Positions 32,525 to 44,100 of a stretch of DNA of 64,000 nucleotides are shown here, in pieces (position 1 is the stretch's first letter; each line of letters starts with the position of its first letter). The notes below the pieces were generated by a model, which saw nothing but the letters and a program-made list of their open reading frames with translations, did no database searches and had not been told where the DNA came from. The position numbers and the translations under genes are program-made. Source of the DNA: Treponema porcinum (lineage in GTDB: Bacteria > Spirochaetota > Spirochaetia > Treponematales > Treponemataceae); NCBI RefSeq assembly GCF_900167145.1, contig NZ_FUWG01000003.1, forward strand, positions 130,684 through 194,683, read 5' to 3'.

Positions 32525-35500
32525 ATGAAAAGGTCTACAAAATGTTTTATGGCGATGATTCCTACAGTTTTTCTGTTGATTGTCTCACTTTTAGCTTCAT
32601 CTTTCCTTCTTGAAAGCTGTTCATGGTTAATAAGTGATAATGAGTCAAAGGAAAAGACTGAGGAAGTAACTGCAATTTCTTTTGCCAGCAGCTCTGTTTC
32701 TGTCGCAAAAGGCGAAAACACTTATCTCAAATATTCTATAACTCCTTCTGACGTTCAGAATAAAGTGAGTGTAAACTGGAGCTATGATTCTTCTGTAATC
32801 AGCATTGATGCAGACCATAACGGAGTAATCATCACAGGGGTAAAAACAGGTACAACTTACCTCAAAGCAACGGCGAACAACATAACTGCAACTTGCCTTG
32901 TGACAGTGGAAGGTTCTAATGATGTTTATGAGGGCGACCCTTACATCTATTCTAATTTTACTGTTGTAGAACTTACTCCCGGAAGCAATACTACAGTTTC
33001 TGCTTCTTTATACGGCGGAACTTCTACAGACCTTGAAGATTTTGTCTGGTATATTAAAGACCCGACTATTGCAAGCATAGATTATGCAAGAGGAAGCTGC
33101 GTTGTTACTGCAAAGAAAACCGGCAGTACACAGATTACTGTTTCACACCCGAACGCCACTTATGACTATACAATGATTCTTTATGTTTACAGTGATACTC
33201 TTACTGCAAGCTACATTACAACCTCTCAGAACATTGTTGTCATAAACAAAGCTGAAATTTCTTCTAAGACTGTAGCTTTCAGCGTGGCAAACCCTGTTAC
33301 TTCAAATTATGAGAGAGGATTCTCTTATGAAATAATCACTGAAAACGGTGACGACTGCTGTTCTGTAATCGGAAACGGAAGCACGGCAATTCTTACACCT
33401 CTTAAAAACGGTCTTTCTATTCTAAGAGTAACACATGAAAACTGCGAGTATACACTTGATGTGCTTGTAAAAGTTGCTACAGCTGTTGAGAACGTTTATA
33501 TTGTTCCTTCCACTACAACCTTGATTGTAAACGGTTCAGACGATTCATACAGCATTTATGCTGACATAGAGGGGACGGATAAATATGTGAATCCAGATGC
33601 CTTTGAATGGATTTTGTTTGATGAAAACGGAAATGAAATTTCTGAAAACGACTGCTCTGATTACATGGAATGCAAGGCGAGCGGAAATCAGTTCAGTGTA
33701 ACAGGTAAAAAGAACGGTGCGTTCAAAGTAAAAATCAGGCATGAGCTTAGTGAGTATTCCCGAACTGTTCTTATTATTCTTCGCAATCAGGCTGGAAGTG
33801 CTATAGATGATTCCATGTACATCACAACAAGTGAGAACTATGTAAAAACACAGGTTGGAGCAGAGACAACAAAAATCACAGTTTCTTTAATGGGCGGTGA
33901 GGCAGGTGATGAAAACGACCTTGTCTGGAAAATTGACAACGGTGAAAACAATGACATCTGTAAAATCGTAACTCCTACAGGAAAAGTTTCTGCAAGAGCT
34001 GCCGGAAGCATTACAGACGGCTATCTTTATATCACTCCATTAAAAACAGGGACAGCAACTATCTCTGTTTCTCACCCAAAGATTCTTTATTCAACTGATA
34101 TTGTAGTAAAGGTTTTATCTGAATACGCTCTGCTTGAAGAACCTGTTTACATAAACTCTGACACTTCTTTAATTAAAATGCTCAACGGAGCTACAAAAGA
34201 AGTTTCTGTAAACCTTACAGGAAACACTGCAAGCGGAGATGAAAACGGAATTATGTGGGAAAGTGATAATTCTTCTGTAATTTCCGTGTCTCCTTCAACC
34301 GGCAGCACTGTTCAGCTTTCTGCAAACGGAAGCGGCCAGAATCAGACTTATGTAAAAGCAAGCCATACAAAGGCATTAAGCGAAAAGAAAATACTTGTTC
34401 TTTCAGCAGATACCACAGAAGAACTGGAAGCAATGAAAGGTTTTTATGCCGATACAACTTATTACAGAATAAATGTTGACGGTATTTGTGAAATTGAAAT
34501 GAACCAGTTCGGACTTGAATCAAGCGATATTCAAAAGATTTCATGGACTTCAAGCGATTCTTCAATCTGTATGGTAAACGCTTCTTCTGTTTCTCACTTA
34601 AAGGCAACCGTTACAGGAACAGGAAGTGGAACTGCTACTGTTACTGCAAGTCTTTCGGGTTGTGAGGACTGCGTTTTCAATATCACAGTCTTGCCAGAAG
34701 GTGAAGAAGTTGGAGTAGTTACTTCAAAGTATCTTACTACTACCAAAAATGCCGTTGTCATTTCTACAGTAGGAGACACTACAAATCTTTCTGTAACAGG
34801 CGTAAATATCAGTGATTCTGATATGGCTTCTTATACTAATTGGCAGGTAGAAGATACTTCTATTGCAACTGTTGTAGGAAACGGAAGCAGTGCTGTCGTT
34901 ACAGCTGTAAGCGAAGGTAAAACTCGTGTAAATATTTCAAACTCTGTTTCTGAAAATTCAATAAGCATAGAAATTAAGGTAGGAGCTTTGTATGAATGGG
35001 CAGATGATTACTATGTCTATATCACGACAGAAGAAGACACTGTAACTATGGTGAAAGGTGATACCAAAACTATAGGTGCTGCCCTTGAAAACTCTACTGC
35101 CAAGAACGGATTTAACTGGTCCGTTACAGGAAAGAGCGGAATTATTGAAGCTACAGGAAATCTGGCTGGAACTTGTTACATTGAAGCAATAGAAGCCGGA
35201 ATGACTGAACTTACAATCAGAAATACTAATGCTGATTTTGAAAAAACTATACTTGTAGTTGTCGCAAATACTGCCGAAGAACTTGCAGATATTATGTATC
35301 TTACTACAAGTCAGAATGTCGTTACTATCGGCGAAACTTATAATGAGACTGTAACTGTTTCTATTGCAAATGCAAAATCAAACATCATTGACGGCTATCA
35401 CTGGAATAGTTCAGATTCTTCTATTATTAAGGTTGTAGAAAGCGGAAGCACGGCCGTATTCTACGGTATTTCTCAGGGAACTGCAAAGATTACAGTTACA

Positions 35501-38143
35501 AACGACTACTGCGATTATCCGCTTGAAATTATCGCAAACTGCGTTGATCCGATTCTTGCGTCTGCTAATCCATACATAACCTGTCAGAACATTGTAACGC
35601 TTACCGTAGGAGATTCTGCTACAACTCTTACAGCCGATTTGGTAGGCGGTACAGAAAGCGACTATGCAAACTTTACATGGCATTGTCAGGAATCAAGCAT
35701 TGCAACTCTTTATTCAAGCAATGAAACTGCTCAGATTAAAGCAGTCTCTGCCGGTACTACTCAGGTTGTAATCTCTCATCCAAAGGCAGGTGGAGTTGAC
35801 AGGACTGTTCTTGTTATCTGCGAACCTAAGTCTGAAGAGGACTGCTACATTACAGTTACTGAAAGCATTATAAAGATGTCGCCGTCTGATTCAAGCAAGA
35901 CAATAACTGCAACTTTAGTGAATGGAACTGCAAGTGACGTCTATAATTTCAAATGGTGGGCAGACAGCTATGATATAATAGACATGAACTACACAAGCGA
36001 AAGCTGTGTAATTACTCCTATTGCAACTGGAAATGTTACGATTCACTGTTCACATCCAAAAGCCTCAAATCAAAAAGATATTGTTCTATATATTTCACAG
36101 TATTCTGAGTTTGCTTTTGAAACAACTTCCGTAAGCCTTACAAAAGGAACAAAGAGCTTTGTAAATATGGAAGTTCCTGCAACAAGCGTTTCTACCAAAG
36201 TTGTTTACAGTGCAAAGCGGACTGACGGAACTTCTGCATCTGATTTAATGAGTGTAAGCGGCACTAACTCTGTCTGTATTTTAGACCCTGTATCAGCAGG
36301 TACGTGTATTGTCTATGCTGATTTAGTTGCAACGTCATCAGGAATCAAACAGGCAACTGCACAGCTTTTGGTAAATATTGAAGAATCTGCTGCTGACGTG
36401 ACTTATATAAATTACTCTGGTGCTACTGTCATTACGCTTGAAAAAGGCGAGACTCAGACTTTGAGTGCAACGCTTGCAGGAACAAAAGCCACTACTGGCG
36501 ATGAAAAATACTTGAAGTGGAAGTCTTCTGACCCAAGCATTGTTGAAATAACTCCTTCTCCTTCTTCATCTGGATATACTATGAATGACCAGATTAAGAT
36601 TACTGGAAAGAAAGCAGGGCAGGAAGCTACCGTTACAATCTCATGCGATAAATATGATGGAATAAGCAATGTCATTCTTTATGTAATTGTTCCAGGTGAG
36701 AATGTTGCAAACATTCTTTTGGACAGAAGTTCGATGAACCTTATTATGGGAGACAATGCACAGAGCATTACAGCCTCTATTACAAATGCAGCAGACGGTG
36801 ACTATGAAAACCTTGAATGGAGTGTTCAGCAGGATTCCAATAATCCAGTAGTAAAGTTAAGCGGTTCAGGTAAAAAGATAAGTATTTATCCACAGAATGT
36901 GGGAAGTGCCGTTATTACTGCAACCGTTCCTTCTTCTTTAAGAAAAGCAACCTGTACCGTGACGGTTGAACCGCCTAAACAGATTATTCTTAGTATGAAC
37001 AGCATAAACTGCTATCCGGGTGAAGAATTCAAGATTACCTATACCGTTTCTCCTGAAAGTGAAATGAACAGCATTACTTGGACTACTACAGATTCAAGTT
37101 ATGTCGGCTGGTCTGACGACAAGAATGGTACTCTTACCTGTTTTGGAAAATACAATGAAGGAACTTGTACAATTACAGGTACAACACAATCTAAAGCTAA
37201 GGCAACAATAACAGTTACAAATGAATGGGGTAACACACTCAACCTCTCAAAGTCACTTATTAAGACAATTCCTATTGATAAAGGAGACGGTACTTTTGAC
37301 GTTGACTTTGAGTTGAAGCCTACCTGTGCTGAGATTCATGTTCAGGGAAAACAATTTTTAACAGGTTCAAAAACACTGAAGCTGAAAGACGGAACATATT
37401 CCAGCTATAACAGCGACAATGGTATTTATAAAATCACAAGCGATTACTTTACAAGAATTGATGAGCAGACTGGAACTGCATACGGTACAATCCATTTTAT
37501 TCCTCTTGCAGAATCAAAAGGAGTAATACAGGTAATTGCATACAATCCTGTAAGCATTGATGGAAATGCACCTCTTGGAAAAATTGCAGAGAAAGATATT
37601 GAAGCCGACATTTATTATAATTCTCAAGACTTTACATTAAGCAATTTTTCAACAACAGGAAAATATTCTTCTTTTGATAATGATTCAAAGATACTCACTG
37701 TAGGAGATGGTGAAAAAATTGGATTTATTGTCAGATGCACTAATAAGAATGCTTCTTCTGCAATAAGTGGAATTGATTTTGAACAAAGTGCTAACTATTC
37801 AAACGAAAAAATCAAAAAATACGGAACTGTTGGTGGCTCTATTACAATAGAAGACCTTTCGATGATTCCAGATCCAGAAAATCTACGTCCACAAATTTCT
37901 GGTTCAAATGAAACAGGAAATTTTTTCCAGTTTTCAAAAGACTTCAACAAAACTAACGGATATTACAAGGCGAACAACACTAACGAAGCTGACAATTTGA
38001 ACAATCAGAATAATACCGTTCGTCTGGAGCATCTTTATATCGGAACGCTTAATATTAAATATACGCCTGTCTATACAAGTTCTGAATTGATATACAAGAT
38101 TCCAGTTTACCTTGATATAAGAAACTGCTCTTGTACATATTAA
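32525..38143 (+). CDS. Giant surface lipoprotein with bacterial Ig-like (BIG2-type) repeats, paralogue 1
   Basis: The 1872-residue protein starts with a spirochete-style lipoprotein signal (LLASSFLLESC, Cys32). Roughly fifteen repeats of about 80-100 residues follow. Each runs like 'YITTSQNxVxxxxG…A.L.G…W…I…G…A.I.PLK.GTA.ITVSHP…LVxV', the pattern of group 2 bacterial Ig-like domains. The last ~400 residues diverge. Such proteins are extracellular stalks or adhesins. Directly downstream of the channel genes, it is likely a mating-pair adhesin of the element. The ATG at 32525 is preferred over the GTG at 32519, which overlaps the AGAGGTG site. Confidence 0.82.
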   Translation: MKRSTKCFMAMIPTVFLLIVSLLASSFLLESCSWLISDNESKEKTEEVTAISFASSSVSVAKGENTYLKYSITPSDVQNKVSVNWSYDSSVISIDADHNGVIITGVKTGTTYLKATANNITATCLVTVEGSNDVYEGDPYIYSNFTVVELTPGSNTTVSASLYGGTSTDLEDFVWYIKDPTIASIDYARGSCVVTAKKTGSTQITVSHPNATYDYTMILYVYSDTLTASYITTSQNIVVINKAEISSKTVAFSVANPVTSNYERGFSYEIITENGDDCCSVIGNGSTAILTPLKNGLSILRVTHENCEYTLDVLVKVATAVENVYIVPSTTTLIVNGSDDSYSIYADIEGTDKYVNPDAFEWILFDENGNEISENDCSDYMECKASGNQFSVTGKKNGAFKVKIRHELSEYSRTVLIILRNQAGSAIDDSMYITTSENYVKTQVGAETTKITVSLMGGEAGDENDLVWKIDNGENNDICKIVTPTGKVSARAAGSITDGYLYITPLKTGTATISVSHPKILYSTDIVVKVLSEYALLEEPVYINSDTSLIKMLNGATKEVSVNLTGNTASGDENGIMWESDNSSVISVSPSTGSTVQLSANGSGQNQTYVKASHTKALSEKKILVLSADTTEELEAMKGFYADTTYYRINVDGICEIEMNQFGLESSDIQKISWTSSDSSICMVNASSVSHLKATVTGTGSGTATVTASLSGCEDCVFNITVLPEGEEVGVVTSKYLTTTKNAVVISTVGDTTNLSVTGVNISDSDMASYTNWQVEDTSIATVVGNGSSAVVTAVSEGKTRVNISNSVSENSISIEIKVGALYEWADDYYVYITTEEDTVTMVKGDTKTIGAALENSTAKNGFNWSVTGKSGIIEATGNLAGTCYIEAIEAGMTELTIRNTNADFEKTILVVVANTAEELADIMYLTTSQNVVTIGETYNETVTVSIANAKSNIIDGYHWNSSDSSIIKVVESGSTAVFYGISQGTAKITVTNDYCDYPLEIIANCVDPILASANPYITCQNIVTLTVGDSATTLTADLVGGTESDYANFTWHCQESSIATLYSSNETAQIKAVSAGTTQVVISHPKAGGVDRTVLVICEPKSEEDCYITVTESIIKMSPSDSSKTITATLVNGTASDVYNFKWWADSYDIIDMNYTSESCVITPIATGNVTIHCSHPKASNQKDIVLYISQYSEFAFETTSVSLTKGTKSFVNMEVPATSVSTKVVYSAKRTDGTSASDLMSVSGTNSVCILDPVSAGTCIVYADLVATSSGIKQATAQLLVNIEESAADVTYINYSGATVITLEKGETQTLSATLAGTKATTGDEKYLKWKSSDPSIVEITPSPSSSGYTMNDQIKITGKKAGQEATVTISCDKYDGISNVILYVIVPGENVANILLDRSSMNLIMGDNAQSITASITNAADGDYENLEWSVQQDSNNPVVKLSGSGKKISIYPQNVGSAVITATVPSSLRKATCTVTVEPPKQIILSMNSINCYPGEEFKITYTVSPESEMNSITWTTTDSSYVGWSDDKNGTLTCFGKYNEGTCTITGTTQSKAKATITVTNEWGNTLNLSKSLIKTIPIDKGDGTFDVDFELKPTCAEIHVQGKQFLTGSKTLKLKDGTYSSYNSDNGIYKITSDYFTRIDEQTGTAYGTIHFIPLAESKGVIQVIAYNPVSIDGNAPLGKIAEKDIEADIYYNSQDFTLSNFSTTGKYSSFDNDSKILTVGDGEKIGFIVRCTNKNASSAISGIDFEQSANYSNEKIKKYGTVGGSITIEDLSMIPDPENLRPQISGSNETGNFFQFSKDFNKTNGYYKANNTNEADNLNNQNNTVRLEHLYIGTLNIKYTPVYTSSELIYKIPVYLDIRNCSCTY

Positions 38144-38163
38144 AAAAATGGGAGTTATAGAAT

Positions 38164-41100
38164 ATGAAAAATATTAAAAGAACATTCAATCTTGTTTCGC
38201 TGTTTGTTTTAAGTATACTCTTCTTTTCATGCCACTTTTTTGCAAGCATTACAGAAACAGAAGATGATAAAGTAAACTCGGTTGAGTTTGACAAGAATTC
38301 TCTTGAACTTTCTGTTGGTGCAATGGACATTATCAATGTGACCATTTCTTCCACAAAGGGACAAAACAATGAACATGTTACTTGGTCTTATGACGAAAAC
38401 ATCATTTCTGCTGCAACAGATAATTACTCTATTGTAATTACAGGATTAAGTGCAGGAACTACAATCATAAAGGCTTCCTGCGGAGATAAGTCTGCCCAAT
38501 GTGCGTTGACCATAGTTGCAGAAGGCGAAGTAACTAAGGTTCAGAATCCTTATGTTTATGTTTCATCTGATTATGTAAATATTGCTCCGGGCGACACAGA
38601 AAAGGTATATGCCTCGATTTACGGCGGAACTGTAAGCGATAAAAACGGCTTCACATTTACGAGTGATAAGCCGGGAATTGCCTCTGTCTATGTTGAGGGA
38701 AACTACTGCTGGATAACTGGAAAAAGCGAGGGGCTGGCAAAAATTACCTGCAAGCATTCCAAATGTTCCTACGGATATTCTTTCCTTGTTGCAGTAACGG
38801 CTTCAAGTCTTGATGTTCCTTACATTACTACTTCAAGCAATATCCTTACGATAAATAAGTCAACTGAAAGCTCAAAATCTTTAACAGTAGATTTAAAAAA
38901 TGCCGCATATACAACTTATAAAGACGACTTTACTTTTTCTGTAGTAGATGACGGCGGAAACATTATGACTGAGCCAAATGTTTCTATTTCAGCAACGGCT
39001 AACAATGTAACTGTAACACCTCTTGAAAGCGGCTCTTGCTATGTAAAGGTTAGTCATCCGTCAGCTTCTTATGATTTTAATGTGCTGGTCCGAGTCGTAG
39101 AAAACTTGGATGCGGCATATATTGAGCCTTCTTCTACTTATGTAGTGGTAAACGGTTCTGCAAGCGAAACTGTAGAACTTTCCATTGCAGACTTGCCTGA
39201 CGGAACTGTTGTTGATAATGACAAGTTTGAATGGACTTTTTCTGATAATACGGAAGACTATCTTGATTACTCCATTTATAACGGCAGCGAGAGCGGAAAG
39301 GGAAACACGGTCTGGCTTACTGGTAAGAAAAACGGAGCTGTAAAAATTACTGTCTCACATCCACTTTGCTCCAGCACAAGAAGTATCCTTGTTCTGGTAA
39401 GAAACATTGTTTCTGAAGCATCTTCATCTAAAGTCTACATTACAACAAGCCAGAACTATGTTGAAACAAAAGTTGGAGATGAAGATACAAAAATAAACAT
39501 CAGTATAAACAACATCTCTTCGGGCGAAAATGACCTTGAATGGGAAATCTCAAACGATGCCGCAGATGGCTCTTCTGACCCTGTAATCATGTATACAGGC
39601 GGAACAGGAACATCTACTTCAAAATCTGTTTCTCGTGCAGCAATCTCAATGACTAGCGGTTATGCAATTATTACGCCGCTAAAAGAAGGTAGGGCAACTA
39701 TAACAATCTCCCACCCAAAAGCTGCATACTCTACAAAAATCCTTGTGAATGTACTTGCCTCTGGTTCTGTTTCAGTAGAACCTCTTGTACTTTCTGCAAC
39801 AAATCCTTTCATAGAAATTAAAAATGGTGAAACCGAAAGTATTTCTGTAACTCTTACTGGGACTGCAAAAGAAGCTGGTGATGAGAGTAATATTGTATGG
39901 ACCTGCTCTGATCCTAACTTTACTATTTTATCTGACGGAGCAACTGCAAACATTACTGCAAATGGAACTGGACTTCATAAAACAACTCTTACGGTAAGCC
40001 ATGAAAAAGCAAAATATCCGCTTAACATTGTACTTGTAAGCTATGATGAAGTTACAGACCTTGAAAACCTCAGTACCCTTTATGCTTCACAGACTTCGTA
40101 TACGATGTATACGGAAAATGAACTTAATATTTTTGTAACGCCTGTTTCTTATTCTGATTCCCAGACTTATACAGAAATTGACGAAAACGGAAACGAAATT
40201 ACATACAGTCAAATGAACACTGTAGATGCTTCTGTTTCTTGGTCTGTTACTAAAGGACTTAACAATGTAATCGGTTTTACCCAGTATGGAAACTCTGCAA
40301 ATATAACAGGAATCAGTGCAGGAACTGCTGAAATTACAGCCTGTCTTACGGACAATCCTTCTGAAAAAGTTACTTTTTACATAAATGTAAAACAGATTGG
40401 AAAAATTGATGATGAAAAGCCTTGTTACCTTACAACCTCTTACAATGTCGTTACAACGACTGTCGGCAATACTGAAAACATCAATGTAACTCCTGTAAAC
40501 ATTGACGGATTAAAATATAAACAGACTGTCTGGAAAAACAATAATCCTGAGCTTTTCTCAGTAACATCAAACGGAGCTGATGCTACAATTACTGCATTGC
40601 AGGAAGGTAGCGGAACTATAGAGATTTCTCATCCGCTTTCTAACAATACTCTGACCCTTACGGTTCATGTAGGAAGTGAGTATGTTTATTCTAATACTGA
40701 TGTATGTTACATCTCATCTGATGACACTGTAACGCTTACTACAAAATCAGAAGATTTTATGTTCTATGCTGTTTTGTGCCATACGGAAAGCTCTCTTACA
40801 GAAACAAAAGGCTTTACTTTTTCAAGTTCTGATACAGGCATTTTTAGCGTAAGCTACAGCTCTGATAAAAATTACTGCTACATTAACCCTAAAAAAGCAG
40901 GACAGGGAACTCTTACAATTCACCATGCAGATGCTGAATATGACAAGGAAGTTCTTGTAATCATTCAGAAAACTGCGGCGGAACTTGCGGATATTCCATA
41001 TATCTCAACTTCTCAAAATGTAGCAACCGTTATTCAGGGCGAATACGCAACTTTAACCGTAGCATTGAAGAATGCCGAAAATTATGAAGCTTCAAACTGG

Positions 41101-44100
41101 ACTTGGTCTTCTTCAAACGGAAATATCAGTGATGTTGTCGTAAACTCCGGCACTACCGCAATGATTTCTGGCGTTAATCCGGGTACGACTAAAATCACTG
41201 TTTCTCACACAGACTGTCTTTATCCGCTTGAAATAATCGTAATCTGCCTTGATTCTAATTCTGTATCTAGCAATCCATTTATTCATACAAGCTCGAACAT
41301 CGTAACTCTTACAAAAGGCGGAGCAACAACTGTAACAGCTGATATGACAGGCGGCTCTTCAAGTGATGATACTTCTTTTATCTGGACTATTGCAGATTCT
41401 AGCGTTGCATTGATCTCAAACGGTTCTGGCTCTTGCTATATTAAAGGTCTTAAAGCCGGACAGACTTACATTACAGTGCGTAATACAAATTATCCTGATG
41501 CTTATTCAAAGACTGTATTTGTAAGGGTAGAAGATACGACTGTTGCAGACTGCTACATTACTGTAACTTCAAAAGTCCTTAAAATAAATCCTTCTGATAC
41601 AAGCGGTGAAACAATTACGGCAACCCTTGAAAACGGAGCTGTCTTGGACGCACAGGATTTTGTATGGTGGGCTGATGACTATAATATTGTTTCTCTTTCT
41701 GCAATAACCGATACTGCAAGGATAGTGCCAACAGGAGTTTCTGGAACTACCTATGTCCATGTAAAGCATCCAAAAGTTGTTACGACTGTAGATATTCTTG
41801 TAATGTGTTCAGAATATACGGAATTTGCATTTAAATATCTTTCTAAGGATATTCTTGAAAAAACAATTCTGTTTGTTCCTATGGAAATTCCTGTTACAAG
41901 TGAAGAATCTTGGATTGAATATGAATCTTCAAACAATAATGTTGTAGTTGCTACAGGAAGTAATCAGGTCTGTATGATTGCAGGAGTAATGCAGGGTGTG
42001 GCAAATGTAACTGCAACGCTTAAAACTGCAAACGGAACTGTAGGAACTTCCCAGATGGCCGTAATCGTAAACAAGGCTGATACAACCATAAACACAATTT
42101 CTATGAACTCAACTGTAATAAACATGGAGATTGGTGAAAGCCAGACTCTTGAAGCACTTCTTTCCGGCAACAGTATAAGTACAAACGATTATTACAACCT
42201 TGAATGGTCTTTAACAAGCAATGAAAACTCATGTATAAGCCTCTTGCAGAACGAAGCTGGTAAGACAACAGGCAAGAACTCTTACATTACTGCAAAAGCC
42301 GGTGGAACAGCAGTCCTCACTCTTTCTCATCCTTTATGCACTTATGACCTGACTGTGTGGGTAATTGTACCTGAAAAAGAAGAGACAGATATAAGCCTTA
42401 CTCAGACTTACATAGAAATGTATAAGTCTGATGGCTCTACGACAATTACTGCAAAGCTGATAAACGGCTCGACTTCTGACGCAAGCACTGTCACTTGGAC
42501 TGCTCCAAAGGTAGGCGGCGTAAACATTGTTTCTATCTCAAAGAGCAACGGTCTAACCTGTAACATTATTCCACGTAATGTCGGAAGTACAACTTTGCGT
42601 GCGCAGCTTCCGAATGGAAATTATGCAGACTGCATTGTGACGGTTTTGACTGATGCAGAAATTGTACTTGAAACAAAGACTGTACATGTAAATCCGGGAT
42701 TTACGGAAACTGTAAATTACACAGTAACTCCTGAAAACGCAACAATCAACTGGATACAGATGATGAACGGTTCTTCAAGTTTTGGCAATGTAACTGAATC
42801 GTTTGAATTTTCGGTAAATGAATCTTCTAAAACCATTACTATAAAAGGGAAGGAACTTGGAAGCGGCGTAATCTATGGTTATTCAGCAAATGATTCTGGA
42901 ACTGCAAAAGCACAGCTTAATGTAGTCTGCGAATATAACTATGAACTTGAGTTTGACGGAGAAAGCGGAATCATTAAGATGTATCCAGATGACACGGGGC
43001 TTCTTACTACAAGTAATTCGCCTCATAACCTTGCAGAAATTCCTTTCCATGTTTATCCGAAGTCTGGAATGGATTTAAGTATCACGAGTTCTGATTCTGC
43101 TATTGAAATAACTTCTTATTCCTTTGATTCTTCAACAGGAACTGGTATTATTTATGTAAAGGCTCTTACTGAAGAGACCAACGGATATATTACGCTTACA
43201 GCAACAAATCCTGATGACAAAGTAAACACACCTATTTCAAGAGTAAAATATATAAACTCAAAATATGACTCATATACGATAAATCCTGTGTTTGATTTTA
43301 AAGCCGGTTCTTTTTCCAGTTATGTTTCTAATAATGGCAACGGAAATGCAGGAACTTTGTATCTTGGAGATGGCGAAAATTACAGTTTCTATCTTGATGT
43401 AAAAGAACCTAACGCTAAACTCCAAAATATCACTGTCAAATTTAATCAAAATACTACTAGTCCTGATACAACAATAGGGGATGAAGAATGTTCTGACAAT
43501 GATGATAATCCTTATAATGATGGAGCTGGTGTAAGTTTACCACATATTTATATTGTAGGTGATAAAACTACAGGAGAGCTTTCTCCAGAAACTACAGATT
43601 CTAATGGCGTTCAGTACTACAGAATCGGACATAATTATGATTACACAGAGATGGGGTATTGGGTAAAAGGAAACGCTTATTTTGGTCATTCGATAGGCAA
43701 AGTCCATTGGAAATATCACGACTACTCTTACTGGGAGCCTCATGACGATTATACTGATAATTACTGCGAGATAGACGGTAAAGACACTAAAATCGATCCC
43801 TACGGTTCGTATAGTGCGGGCTGCAATGATGATGAGTTCTCGACCTTTATGAAAAGACTATGCACCGTCAGGGACAGCGATTATTATTACTACGATGCAA
43901 CCGTTTTCCGTCCTATATATGTGAATTCCGCCGATGAAATCAATGATAAACAGGTTTATAGAAATCTCCCATACTGGTGGATTCAGAGAGCGGATTTACC
44001 GAGCCACTGTCCTGACATAAGGATAAACACGAGTTGTCATCCAGGGTACTTAGGTCAAACTGTTAGCAAAAATACTTCTATTAGAAATACATCCACAGCC